NCBI RefSeq assembly: GCF_009870125.1
Contig: NC_046681.1
Coordinates: forward strand, 6,399,001-6,463,000
Direction: 5' to 3'
Source: Drosophila pseudoobscura
Lineage: Eukaryota; Arthropoda; Insecta; Diptera; Drosophilidae
Length of the DNA: 64,000 nt
The position numbers and the translations under genes are program-made. Below, piece after piece: positions 37,941 to 52,311 of this stretch. How positions within the stretch are numbered: the first letter of the stretch is position 1; the number at the start of each line of letters is the position of its first letter. The notes beneath the pieces are model-generated. The model was not told the DNA's origin and searched no databases. It saw only the letters and a program-made list of their open reading frames with translations.

Positions 37941-40900
37941 GGGAGAGCCTTAGTCAACCGGAAACCCTGCAGCCGAGCGTACCTCTGGCCGCCCCGTGAA
38001 ATGTTTCAGAATTATTACTTCCAGCAGACATTCCAAAAATCGTTTCTATACCGCCTCATACAGAAGCTTCAAGTGTGCAATGAGGAGGATCTAAATGCGG
38101 CCCGGCAGTACAGGTGGGTCTGAAAATGAAACCGAAGCTACAAATTTTATGGGCCCTAATTAGCCTTGCCCCAAACTTTATGCGGCAGCCAACAGTGCTG
38201 CCAAATGAAAGTGAAAAATTGTGCAAAAACAGAAATAACAGAAAGTGAATACGGAATGGAAGTCAAGGGTTTTAATACCCTTCTTTCAGTTTTATTTCTG
38301 GTGGAGCTATATGATAAAGGATAAGTAATTTCATGGTAAAGAGAGTGTTAGTGAGAGACGTTCTAGCAGGTTCCACCTTAAACCGTCCGTTTAAAAGACT
38401 TTGGAAAACAGGATACAATAAAAAAGAAAGCAAAAAGAAATTTTAGATAAATACTAGAAAAAAACAGAAAAAATAATATAAAAATACTGAATTTTGGATT
38501 TAAAATACTTTTAAATACTAAAAAATACCAGTATATGGTAATGAGAAATTACTCGAAAAATAAATACTAAAGAAAGCACAGAAAATACTCAAAAAATACC
38601 ATGAAATACCTTAAAATGGTAGAAAACATCTGTAATATACTAGAAAAGTACCAGAATAATACTAAAATTAGCGCTGCAAGAGCTATTTACCTTCGAAAAT
38701 AGTAAAATGAAAATAGTGGTGGAAGAAAACTAAGGTGCTGTGAATTGTTTCATCCCAAAAGTCAAGGAAGATACCGAAGCAGAAAAGGATCGACTCGATG
38801 TCGGCAAATCACCAGGTCCCCCTTTTCAAAGGGTATCTTACAAAAAAAGAGAGAGGATAAAGTTTTATCCAATGACATTTAAGTCGTGGTCGTGTTGCAG
38901 CGGCCTTGGCCTTTGTTTGCACACGCATATGCCTCTTGCCACATACACACGCTGCTGTCTGCCACTGCCCCTGCCTCTCCTGGGCCCTTTGGCTCCTTTC
39001 GGGCCATGTATTCTCTCTAAGTAGGCAATGCTTTTCGCACACCCATGCTACCTCAGCGCCAAGGGTCGCTTAGTGCGTGTGCAAGCATTTGGCATTAATA
39101 GCTTGTTATTTATTGCATTTTACGCTTGTTTTGCCACAAGGCCACGTCAGCACAACGCCGCTAACCAATACCCATGCCCCATGCCCAAGGCATCCCCTGC
39201 ATCCTCAACACCTCTGCGTTCCCCTCTCGTATCTGTTTTTGTGCCTGGAAAATGCCAGCGTTTTGCCATTTTTCTCGTACTCGTAAAACTTTTCATTGCC
39301 TGGCATTTATTTATTTCTATTTTTTGCCCCAGCAGGGAAAAGTTTCTCATTGCACTGCTTGTATTTCGGAGCCATGCTTGCGAGCTGTTTTTAGACCAGT
39401 TTATGAAATGCGAGCGCATGGCTTTTTCTCTGCGATTCAAAAGGGCAGTTTTCAGGCCAAGAGGTCAGGTAATTGATACGGTTAGAAGGTACTTGGTTTT
39501 CAGGAATGTGTATCATTCAAAATGGTGTAGAAAAAAATTGGTTTTAATGATTACAATCAAATTTAATGACTTTTGATAAAAGTACACAAAGGAAATGGAA
39601 TTTATACGATTTCTGTAAGCAAAAACCAATTGCAAAATATGCAAAAAAAAAAAAAGGAAAAAACAGAGCGCGTGGCCTGAGAGCTAGCCAGAGAGTCGTC
39701 TCTGCCTGGTGTAACGCAGTGTTGTTGCTGCTGGGAGAGCAATGAAGAGAGTAACGAAGCTCGAAATAACCTACGACGCGTCGCGACGCCCTAAGCTCTG
39801 CTCACGGGACGAACGATCACGATTACAGCGATCGTTGCTGCAGAGCTCTCTTGTCTCCTTATCTACATTTTCGTGGTCTCCGTTTTCACATCACATCCTC
39901 CATAGCGCAAAAGTCAGATCGAAGGAGGGAAGGCGTTTCGACGCGCCTTCTCTTCAGGCATTGCGGCAAATGCGATTCTATTTCAATTTAACTTTCAATC
40001 AACCTCCGAGCTCTATTCTCTTCTTGCGGTTCCTTTTTTGCAGTTTGCGCAGGTAGTGATCGTGTTCTCTCGTCTGCGTTGTGTTCGCTGACACATTTTA
40101 TCTTCGTTCTATCCATGATGTAATTAATTAACGCCCAGAACTACTGAGAGCGCTTGAACAGCATATTTTGTGAGAGAGAGAGAAGAACGAAAATTGCTGT
40201 TGTACTAAGCGAAATCAGACCCGAGAAGAGAGCGTGTTGCGGGAGCGCAACGTATGATTTCATCGTGGTTCTCCCTAATGCTTAATGCACTCCCGGCAGC
40301 AGCAACTACAGCAGCCAGCGATTAAGAGTAATATAAAATTAATTAATTAATTCTTTTAAAAACAGAAGATGTGAAGAAGAAGATAATGAAGAAGGAACGT
40401 CTGGTGTTTCAATTTTAACCAAAATTCTTGTATAATATATAATTCCAAAATAAACTAACAAATACTCAATCAACGAAAGTGTTTCATTCGCATATTATTT
40501 CCAATGTAAACTTTAAATTAAGCACACAAAAACCCTTCGAAAATCCAAACCAGAACCAAATAAAACAGGGAGCTTTGTTTTAAAATCGTTAAAACAAACA
40601 TCAAAGTCCATTGCTTCATAATTTATTTGATTTTCCCAGACATCGGCACCAACACTTGAGAAACTTTTATATATTTTGCACGCTGCCAAGTGCCGTTACC
40701 TGCCCCAAACAATTACTACGGGGGGCAATCAATAGTACTACAGAAAGGAGGCGCCACCAAACAACAATAGTGCCGTTCCGCCTACAATCCAAAAGTCAGA
40801 AAGTTGAACAGCCGTTGACCCCAAAAAAATCGAAATGCAAATATCACGCTTAATAGAACAATAAATACAACAATCAACAAAAATACAACAAATATCAAGA

Positions 40901-43900
40901 GAGAGAGGGAGAGAGAGAGAAGAATAACAGTACGATAATTAAAAACAAAAAGAGCGCCGGCGGCGGCGTTGGAGAGAAATGTAAAAGTATTTACACGGAG
41001 AAACAAAAGCTGTCAAATATATGTATAAATAGCCAGAACAAAAGGCAAAACGAGAGACGAGAGAAGGAGTGCGAGAGAAAAGTAGAGAAGGACTGGAGTA
41101 TAATGGACGGGGGCGTTGTCGAAGGAGACTTCACTGTAATTATGCAAATTAAATGGCAGAAACCCACTCGAATGGTGTGGCTTTTGATTGGATAAGGAGG
41201 GGTCTCTTGATAGGTCACTCCGTCAGGCCATCCAGAAAGGTCAAAAGATGAAGACAAAAGCCGCTACTTTTGATACCCTGGAAGCAGAAACTATAGACCC
41301 TTCTGATACACATCCAAGGGTATCAAGCGAGTCATCCCTCAAAGATAGCCCTTCTTGTTTTATATCTGACATGTTCTCCACTTCGTATGCGTGATATTCC
41401 TCCATATATCATATTGCATTTTTTAATGCATTTATAATGCAACACGCGACACATGTACAGAACAAACAAAAGAAATGTGGAAATCAACTTGAAATCAGAG
41501 TCGCCATCGTCCATATGCAATGTCCATCCGTTGCATGCGCCGCCCAGGCCGTGTCACTCCCACTGCCACTGCCACTGCCACACTTCCATTTCCCTTTTCC
41601 AAACTCCATTTCGAAGCGGTTTCTAGCCAAAAAACACCGACTGGCTTCTGCCTTCAGTTGTTTGCCGGCTCTTGACGTTTCCACATCGTGTGTCCTCGTC
41701 ATTGCAACAGAGAAACTCGCTTTTCGCGCAGGTCTACGCTTCGCTTCCTCCTTCGAGAAGGTCTTCTTCACCGAAGGCTCCAAGGAAGACATACTAAATA
41801 CTCGTAGAAAAAGTGCTTGAAGGATACTCGTATTTCTCGTTAGCAATGAAAATGTTTGAGATATCCAAACTGTTTTCTCTGAGGAGGTAAGAAATGGAAT
41901 CTTTTTCAAGGGGAAATGTGATTGGGAGTTATTTTAAGGAGAAAATAAAGCTCGTAAATGGTGCATGAAATGTTTTTTTAAATGGTTAAAGCTGTTCTTG
42001 TGGCATAGAAATTAAGTTTGTATGTGTGATGAGACTCTGTAGCTAGTATTCGCAAGAACTTTAGAAGAAGCTAAGAAAACCTCTTGCTTCGAATAAACTT
42101 TCAATGAAAATCCTTTTTGTGGAATAAAGCAGGAACGATTTATATGAAAAAGATCATTGGAACCAGTTCTATTCTTTGGGAAAGAGTTAGTTAATGATAA
42201 ATTCCAAAAGGAAGATATATCAGACAATCACTTGAAGCTTTTCACTTTAGAACGAAGAATTAAATGCATAGAATTTGTATAAACAATTTTTTATGAAAAA
42301 TTCAAAATAACGCCTATTTGTTTTTTTTTTTATAAAAATCAGATACAACACTTTTTTTATTATATCAATAAAAATAAAAAGTAAGAATTGTATCTGATTT
42401 TTATTTTAAAAGATACAAATAAATGTTTTATTTTAAAAATACAAAAAATAAAACTTAAATTGAATATCCGTTTTACAAAGCTTTTACTAAATGAAAAAAA
42501 AGATATATATCTTTTTTTGAACCAAGTGTATATTACCAAACATGTACAAATATTCCTGATCTATGATTTAAAACGTTTCATATGACATATCGCATGTCCT
42601 TCCAGGACGAATATTAAAGATAAGCATTTTTGTAATACAAATTAATAATAAAAATTGGGAAATATTAGACTTCAAGTTGTATTTAAAAACGTAGAACAGT
42701 TGCAGTCCCTGCATAAAACCCCTTTATGATCCCCAATCATTAATCTAGTTCCAACTTTCACTCCTTAAAAACAATACTTCAACAATTCATCAACAACAAT
42801 CAAAAGTGAACAACAATTTGCATAATTAATGAAGCAATTGAAGAATTATCAAAAGTACTCCAGAATCAGATAATCAAATGGAGCTTTCCGGCAATCATCA
42901 ATCAGCAAATGCACTTTACACAATAATCGCCATTAATTTCCAGTATAAGTGCAACAAATCATCCTTAATTTCCAGTAATAAGTGCAACAAATCATCCCTA
43001 ATATGTCTGTAATAACAGACCAACAAAGTCACTGTCCATTCGGTCGTAGAATCCCTTGTTACAGTAGAAGCATTCCTCATAGATCCCCTCCCTCTGAGAG
43101 TAGAACCACTCCACGTAGCACCCTCTAAAAGTAGAATCACTCCGAAAGTAGAACCCAAGAAAGTATTACCCAAGAAAAAAGGTAACCTTAATTATGGTAT
43201 AATTTGCTTGAACATTTATACATTAATAAATAATGAATGAAACCACACCCTACAGACAGACACCCCAGTGCACTGCTGCACTAGTTCTTCCTTTACAAGA
43301 AAACCGCCCGAGAAAAACCCAGTTTTTCCTTAGAGAAAACTTCGTTCCTCCCGAAGGTAAAATAACAAGGGGGGAAAAGAAATGCAAAAGAAAGGCAAAG
43401 AACTACGCCTCAAATTCCTTCCGCTTGTCGTTAACAAACAAAAAAAACACCCAACAAATAGGGGATGGGTGTAGTAGGGTGTTGTGGGGGCTGCCACCCC
43501 TCCCGTCCTTCGCTGAAGGGTGAAAACTTCTTGTGGAACTTTTGTGCGCATGGTTTTGGCTTTTGTTGTGGTTTTTTGTGCTTGTATTAACTTTGGTCGC
43601 ATTGCTATGACATTGGCCAGCGGCAAAGGAAAGGGCCAGGACCCAGGACCCACAACCAGGAACCGATAGACAGTCGTTGGCTGTCACTCATAAAAAACAA
43701 ACGTCCAACTATCGCAGATAGAAAAAAATTCCCCATATTGATTGAAGCGCCCGAAAGGATACTTTGAAGTTTATTTGTGGGCGCATGGTGTGTATCGTAG
43801 AGTTTTTTTTGCTTCGAAAATTTAACCAAAATGTAATTCAATTCATTTGCAAACCTGTAAATTTAGTGGCAAATTCGTCAGATATTAGCCAGATGGGTTC

Positions 43901-44177
43901 CTAGGTAAGTCACCTGCTTGCCACATTCTCTCCTTCTGCTCTCCGCCCTATTCGGTGTTTCGTTGTAACTGTTTGTTCTGCACCTGCACGGTTCAATATT
44001 TAATTGCATGTTATGTTCTGTACTCTGTTTATGACCTACACACATGTTAGGAAAACTCTCTGTGTGGAAAAGCCTCGAACAAAGTTCACTTACCTCCCGC
44101 TCTACGGATTGGCATTGAACTGCCACACCACCGGAGGACTTATCACTCGGGAAAAGCTCCTCGAAAAAGCCATGTAA
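37941..44177 (+). CDS. Putative small-protein gene, two exons, function unknown
   Basis: Exon A runs to a CAG/GTGGGT donor at 38113 and exon B runs from a TTAG acceptor at 44051 to a TAA at 44175-44177. The join restores one codon (AG plus G) and keeps the frame open. From the ATG at 37,998 the product is 79 residues. It includes SFLYRLIQKLQ, CNEEDLNAARQYR, the joined RKTLCVEKPRTKF and YLPLYGLALNCHTTGG, and ends EKAM. The frame is also open upstream of that ATG back to about 37,923, so more N-terminal sequence or another exon is possible. No signal peptide or membrane helix is evident. The composition is protein-like and codon-biased in exon B. I do not recognise the family. The intron would be 5.9 kb. 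A short alternative first exon ending in a phase-2 donor at 41,886 could also join exon B. Confidence 0.5.
39660..40310. repeat. Candidate dispersed repeat copy
   Basis: It shares words in order with the 26.2-26.8 kb segment and, near its right end (CCCGAGAAGAGAGC, then GATTTCATC), with the intronic element at 18.05-18.20 kb. The base composition is richer in GC and GAGAGC than the neighbouring DNA. No open frame resembles a transposase. Confidence 0.45.
42930..43001. repeat. Short two-copy tandem duplication (about 35 bp)
   Basis: Two adjacent copies share TTAATTTCCAGTA followed by TAAGTGCAACAAATCATCC. They differ only by a small insertion and a terminal base. Confidence 0.85.
43045..43170. 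repeat. Degenerate GTAGAA-spaced repeats
   Basis: The word GTAGAA occurs repeatedly about 15-35 bp apart, usually followed by CC or TC.CTCC (AGTAGAAGC, AGTAGAACCACTCC, AGTAGAATCACTCC, AGTAGAACCCAAG). This suggests a decayed minisatellite of roughly 17-34 bp period. Confidence 0.6.
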
Positions 44178-47445
<3,268 letters not shown>

Positions 47446-48034
47446 CGTGGGCGGCTTTATACTCGTACTCTGTCTAACTGCTCTCATTAACTTGCATGCT
47501 TTCCGTCTTCCACTCTCTCTCTCATCAAATGTAAAAGATGAGCGAACATTTCGTGTTCAGAGGCCACTTGTGGGCATGGCGGAGAGCGAAGGTTAATGTT
47601 AATGTTAGTGCTAATCGTAATGTTAATCCACCTGCGTTGGCGGCTTCTCGTACTCTCTCTAACAGCTCTCTCATTGACTTGCATGCTTTCCGTATTCCAC
47701 TGCCTCTCTCCAAATGTAAAATGTGAGCGAACATATCGCGTTCAAAGGCCTGTCATGGTGGAGAGCGAAGTGTAAGGTAATGTTAGTGTTAATGTTAATG
47801 CTAATGGTAATGTTAATCCACCTGCGTTGGCGACTATATACTCGTACTCTGTCTAACTGCTCTTTCATTGATTTGCATGCATTCCGTCTTCAACTCTCTC
47901 TCTCCAAATATAAACGGTGAGCGAATATTTCCTGTGCAGAGGCCGCTTGTGGGTATAGTGGAGAGTGAAGTGTTAATGTTAATGTTAATGCTTATGTTAA
48001 TGCTAATGATAATCCACCTGCGTTGGCGGCTTAG
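47446..48034. repeat. Tandem array, about three units of 190-196 bp, with TTAATG sub-repeats
   Basis: The landmark TCCACCTGCGTTGGCG occurs at 47627, 47817 and 48013, which gives periods of 190 and 196 bp. Each unit runs ACTCGTACTCTGTCTAAC, a GCATGCTTTCCGT block, CTCTCTCTC, AATGTAAAA.GTGAGCGAA, AGGCC, GGAGAG.GAAG, and then a run of TTAATG-like hexamers that varies in length. The hexamer run (GTTAATGTTAATG...) is itself a nested microsatellite and explains the unit-length change. No coding potential is seen beyond short frames created by the repeat. Confidence 0.92.
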
Positions 48035-49727
48035 TGGGTCTCTTTATATTTTGTCTCGGTAAAACAAGAGGAATTCTGAGAGAGCGCAGCTGCAGCGCTT
48101 TCGTGCACGCATTCTCATTCCAAGTGTCACAAATAAAGGTGAGGCGTTCCATAACTTTGATTAGTAGGTGCCTCTCCCGCTCTTTCTTTTCTTCAGTACG
48201 TGCAAAAATAACCGACTTTTGGGAAAGTGTTCCCTCCCATGCCTCACCTTACATTTATACACCAAATGTTTGCGCTCTTCTTGGAATCGAGTTTTTGTTG
48301 TTTATTGCCAGTGAAATACCTTCTGATTTGTGGAGCATGTGGAAATTCTTTGTATCCTCTATTTACCACCGGTTTCCCAAAGTCCGCTCCTGGTAAATAC
48401 TAATCCAACGCCCTCTAGTGCTTTCCTATTCTGTCTGTCTCTTTCTCTCTCTGTCTCTGTCACTTTTGGCACGTTTTTTTCTTCTTTTTGGCAACTTAAT
48501 CCCGTGCTAAGCACACGACAGATAATCAGCGACACGTAGCGGCTTACGTGTGTCCTTGTGTCCCCTTCCATGGCCTGAAAAGTCCTGAAGTGTGCTGAAA
48601 AATTAAGAAACGTTTGAAAAATGTTTGCCTTGATTATGCCCTGATTATGCCATTAAATGATTAGGAAAACGAATAGCAGAGAATATTTAAATGCGCAAAG
48701 AATGAAAGAAACTTTAATTTTTTATTTGATTTAAAATAATTTTTTGGATAATTCCATTCTCCATAGAAAAGGGAAGCAATTATTTTGTGGCACAATTTTG
48801 AAGTCTCAGTAGACCATAAATCTGATTGACTTGGGCTTGTCATTTATTTTTTGGCCCTTGTTGTTGCTTTTTTTTAAGTGAAAACTTTTAATTAAATTAG
48901 AGCAAAAGTTGTGCCCAGCAACAGGGCCAACAACAACAACAACAACAACCAGCAGTCAACAAAACTGTCAGCACACAGCACAGCTACGAAATCTCCTGAG
49001 GACAAGTCGTGTCCATGTGGCAGAGAGTTTGTTGTTGCCGAACACACAGAGAGATAAAAAGAGAGAGAGAGAGAGAGAAAGAGAGAAATTGAGTGTATCG
49101 CTGGTATCCCCCCATGGCTTTATCCGAAAGAAGGCTCATGGTCCATTGCATCCGTCGCCAATTGTTAGACACTTTGATTTTTTGTTTGTCGTTTTTTTGT
49201 TGCATCAAACACAATGGTCCAACGGCCATTTCTTATGGCATTCCCTCTCTACTTCACTCTCTCTTTCCTGCTCGTTCTCCTTCTTCTTCCTTGATGCTAT
49301 CTCTCTCTGTTTCTCTGCTGCTTTCTCTTTCTTCTTTCCATGGCTGCTGTGCATTTTGTTGGTTGAATGTAAAATGGCAAAAAGCATTTGTAAGTCGAAT
49401 CCCAACCATTGAAGCATCCTCCACACCCCACACCCCACACCCCCCACCTGCCCACTTCCTGGTCGTCGCAGGATATGCAAAGTGTCCTTCCCAGACAGTT
49501 GCATAATCTGTAGTGTCGTTTATGCTAAAAAAAAAAAGTCCGACGAAACCAGAAATCGTAAAAGTTTTGGGAGTGGAAAGCCAAGGATAATGTAGAGGAG
49601 CTCGTCCCACGATTGTTAAGTGCACAAAAGAGCAATCGATGGTTTTATTGAATAAGTTGATAAAGGATTCACCAATCTTTTAAAGGCACCACAACGAGAG
49701 TGTGGTCTATTAAAGATCCACCGTTTC
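48035..49727. other. Non-coding spacer with GA and CAA tracts
   Basis: No supportable gene. It contains a (CAA)n run at about 48928-48949, a (GA)n tract at 49060-49087 that could bind GAGA factor, and pyrimidine-rich CTCTCT/TTCTTC sequence at 49.25-49.34 kb. Long frames of 137-167 codons at 48.9-49.5 kb follow these biased tracts and look like chance. The AATAAA (minus strand) of the adjacent membrane-protein gene lies at 49644-49649. Confidence 0.55.
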
Positions 49728-50899
49728 CTAGTACCATCGATGCATTTGACTTTCGGCATAGCGACGATTCAGCGCATTCTTTCGCTGCACCTCGCCGCCC
49801 ACGCCGTTCAGGAGCTCCCCCTGCTGCCAGTTGCGATAGACGGCCGACGAGTCCAGCTGCAGCTTATCCTGTCCGGTGTCCATGGCCTGGAGTTGCCACC
49901 ATTTGAGCGCGGGATATGGCGCCTGCACAGGAATTACGGATACCACCTGTGGATACCGACGCGGCCACAGGCCCAGCTTGGACAAACGCTTCTGCTCATC
50001 AATGTCCATGTCGTTGTCGTTGTCCATTTTGAGCACCCTGAGCTGTTGCACCGACGAGTCCTTGTGGGGATGGGACTTCGTGGCAAGCGGATGGAAGGGG
50101 TCATCGCCATAGAGCTCTCGATAGCAGGGGCTGCGCACCAGGGAAATGACTTGGAACATGGCCACACAGGTGATGGCGTTGTAGCCCACAAAAACTGGCA
50201 AGAAAAAATGGGTTTTAGTGGATGGTTTTCGTCCTCAAAGGAGGGTACTTACGTATATAGAAACTACCTATAAGGGTAAGTATAATCAGCAAACCCAAAT
50301 TGATTTGTTTTTTCAGCATTATCATTAGAATAATGTGCTGAATGGTAAACTGAAGAAAGTACATTAGCTCAAAAAAGGCCAAGGGAAGCACCAGCCATTT
50401 TTGTAACTAAGGAAAGGAAGAGATAATTTTCTCTTGAAGAAGGAACTTTTTTAGTTACATATGTACGTGTAATACCTTTAAGGAACCCCAAATACTCAAA
50501 ATGGCAGCCGCAGTATGTGCATAAAGCAACACCTGCAATGAAACTAGGCAATTTTCAGGAGCTAGAGAAGGAAAATACATGGAGTATATTTAAAAGTGGA
50601 TGCCCAAAAAAATCTGTAAAATAAATACTTGCAATTTTCTATCCAATTGATTAATTTTCGAATTGACTTTCGATCCTTGTAGTCCGAATCGTGTTCAAAT
50701 AAATCGATTAAAGGGTCAAAACATTTCACACCCATCAGAAACAGTACAATGCTCAAGGCCATGCAGCGGATCTGAAAGGAAATTAATTATTAAACCAAAG
50801 AAAGACCCCGTCTAGAGGACTTACAATCGTTAGAATAGCCACAATGATGACACCCAATCGCACTGAGCAATAGCACATATAGGATTCCATAAATAACAT
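49728..50899 (-). CDS. Four-helix integral membrane protein (paralogue of the 51.2-kb gene)
   Basis: Five exons on the minus strand: 50899-50825, 50771-50633, 50561-50476, 50406-50253 and 50194-49728, giving 306 residues. Hydrophobic segments suggest four membrane helices: about residues 12-40, 85-102, 107-132 and 140-172. A hydrophilic C-terminal tail follows, with SPCYRELYGDDPFHPL, a DNDNDMDID patch and PYPALKWWQLQ. Exons 1-4 have exactly the same lengths and phases as in the divergent paralogue (75, 139, 86 and 154 nt). Conserved motifs include CSVRLG, INWIEN (INWVEK in the partner), YRELYGDDP (YQRLYGTDP) and KWWQ. Intron 2 starts with GC instead of GT. I do not recognise a named family. 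A small insect tetraspan-type membrane protein is the best description. An AATAAA lies about 80 bp past the stop. Confidence 0.88.
50631..50632 (-). other. Non-canonical GC 5' splice site (GC-AG intron)
   Basis: The exon ends GAAAATT and the intron begins GCAAGT. The aligned paralogue has GAGAAAT/GTAAGT at the same codon and phase. Splicing here restores the frame and alignment, whereas reading through adds unrelated residues and soon reaches a stop. Confidence 0.8.
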
Positions 50900-51203
50900 A
50901 TTGAATCAACTATTATTCTGTAATGTTCGAACATAAATCAAGCGGAAAATTAACCAATTTCCACGACAGCAAAGCAAATACTGCGCCAGTCCTGTCCTTC
51001 CCCCAAAAGCCAGAACAAAAGGTGAAGCAATTACCTCAACAAATGACAAAACCATGTTCAAGAGATCCCAATCTGGAATGCCATATGGTAAATGGAGTTT
51101 ATGGCTTATAAAATACAGCCAGCATTTATCATTCGTTGGCTGGAGCTCATGGCGAATAGAGGCCCCAATATGTCGGAGAAAATAAAGATAGTTTTGAGCC
51201 AAC
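50900..51203. promoter_or_regulatory. 304-bp divergent (bidirectional) promoter region
   Basis: This is the only DNA between the two head-to-head start codons. It must contain both 5' UTRs and core promoters unless further non-coding exons exist. I saw no perfect TATA box, DRE or motif 1. Open frames of 62-102 codons crossing it look like chance. Confidence 0.6.
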
Positions 51204-52311
51204 ATGGTCCTCATGACGACCTATTTCTTTTGCGCTTCAGTGCGTTTGGGTATCCTCGTTATATGCTTTTTTGCCATGGTAAATTTGAGACTTAAAGGAG
51301 CTTTAAATATGTAAAATTTCTATATATTTCTGCTCTATTTTTAGTGCAAAAGCATCATCATTATGTATGTGATCTTTGACAATGGCACAGCTTTCATGTT
51401 TTCGGTGATTCGTATATTTGAAAATGATGTAAATTATCGAACGAGTTTTATTGTTAAAGAATCCATCAATTGGGTGGAGAAATGTAAGTGGAAATCAAAT
51501 GAAAATACCTCCTTAAGCTCTTCCCATTTCTTCTGCAGATCCCAGGGAAATAATGATGGTTACCCAACTCTACAGCTTTTGTCATATTCTATCTTGTATT
51601 CTTGGAGCCTTTGGTGCTTATAGGGTAATGTTGTTCCATCATTCCTCAACTTATTCATCATTTTTCCTTTCCTTCCCTAGCTCAAGAAATACCATGTTAT
51701 GCCTTTGTGTATCTTCGAGTTCCTGTACACCGTTCAAATAGTTGGGATATCGGTGATTTCCCTTCGAATTGCACGACATATAGTGCCCTTAGGGACCCTG
51801 ATATTGCTAACACTGACTCTCACATTCTATGCAAGTATGTCCCATATATATAGGACATATACTTACCATATTCTGATATATATACATTAATTTTTCAGTG
51901 CTTGTGGCCTATGACACCTTGGCATTGATTGCCTTTATACAGATTATGGTTCTGGTGAATAGCGAAAAATATCAACGTCTTTATGGCACGGATCCCCTCA
52001 ATCCCATTCTATATAAAGAGGAAATACCTCAAAAATCCACAGTTGAAAATCCACTGCAGCAGCCACCAATTATAATCTATGTAATGCCCAAAGTTGGTCA
52101 AAAATTGTGGCACTTGCAACCACAGAAATGGTGGCAGGATATGGAAGGTTCTTCAATCGATACGAATATAGATTCTTCGGAGATTTTTCAAAGGCAGGAG
52201 CTCTTGTCGAATGTTTTGCTGCGAAATGCTGTCAATGGTGAACGATTTTTGTACAAAGATAAAGAACTAGTGACTTCCAGCACTTTTCATCGGCTTGGTA
52301 GACATATTTAA
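51204..52311 (+). CDS. Four-helix integral membrane protein (paralogue of the 49.7-kb gene)
   Basis: Five exons: 51204-51278, 51345-51483, 51539-51624, 51681-51834 and 51899-52311, giving 288 residues. The start ATG was chosen because the 25-residue first exon then aligns end to end with that of the minus-strand partner (ASVRLG against CSVRLG). Four hydrophobic segments are predicted at about residues 10-38, 80-100, 105-130 and 140-165. After them comes a hydrophilic tail with YQRLYGTDPLNPI and QPQKWWQDMEG. All five joins are GT-AG and in phase. The pair shares exon lengths but has diverged strongly in sequence, so the duplication is old. The family is unrecognised and the role is unknown. 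AATAAA is at 52613-52618. Confidence 0.88.

Larger units (their letters stand above)
38114..44050. other. Possible 5.9-kb intron, otherwise non-coding
   Basis: Apart from the candidate repeat at 39.66-40.31 kb, this holds AT-rich sequence, a GA-rich tract at 40.89-40.92 kb, CTGCCA repeats at 41.56-41.58 kb, AT-rich blocks at 42.2-42.7 kb and small tandem repeats at 42.93-43.17 kb. A 182-codon frame at 39,028-39,576 and a 68-codon frame at 41,188-41,394 have no recognisable features. Confidence 0.45.

Noticed and set aside
39028-39576. 182-codon plus-strand open frame
   Set aside because: No splice or promoter context and no domain. Low-complexity and microsatellite-like neighbours make a chance frame likely.
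41188-41394. 68-codon frame with acidic, serine-rich, protein-like composition
   Set aside because: It has no ATG at its start and no clear start or acceptor at the right place. It is bounded by a stop and carries no recognisable motif. Kept only as a note.
48909-49506. 137- and 167-codon overlapping frames
   Set aside because: Both run through CAA, GA and TC simple repeats, which lack stop codons. There is no protein-like residue pattern.
49740-50273. 177-codon plus-strand frame opposite the minus-strand membrane-protein gene
   Set aside because: It is a shadow of the last exon. The minus strand has the paralogue-matching protein.
50906-51214. 102-codon minus-strand frame in the divergent promoter
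   Set aside because: It overlaps the first exon of the plus-strand gene and has no family similarity. The matched first exons on both sides explain the locus better.
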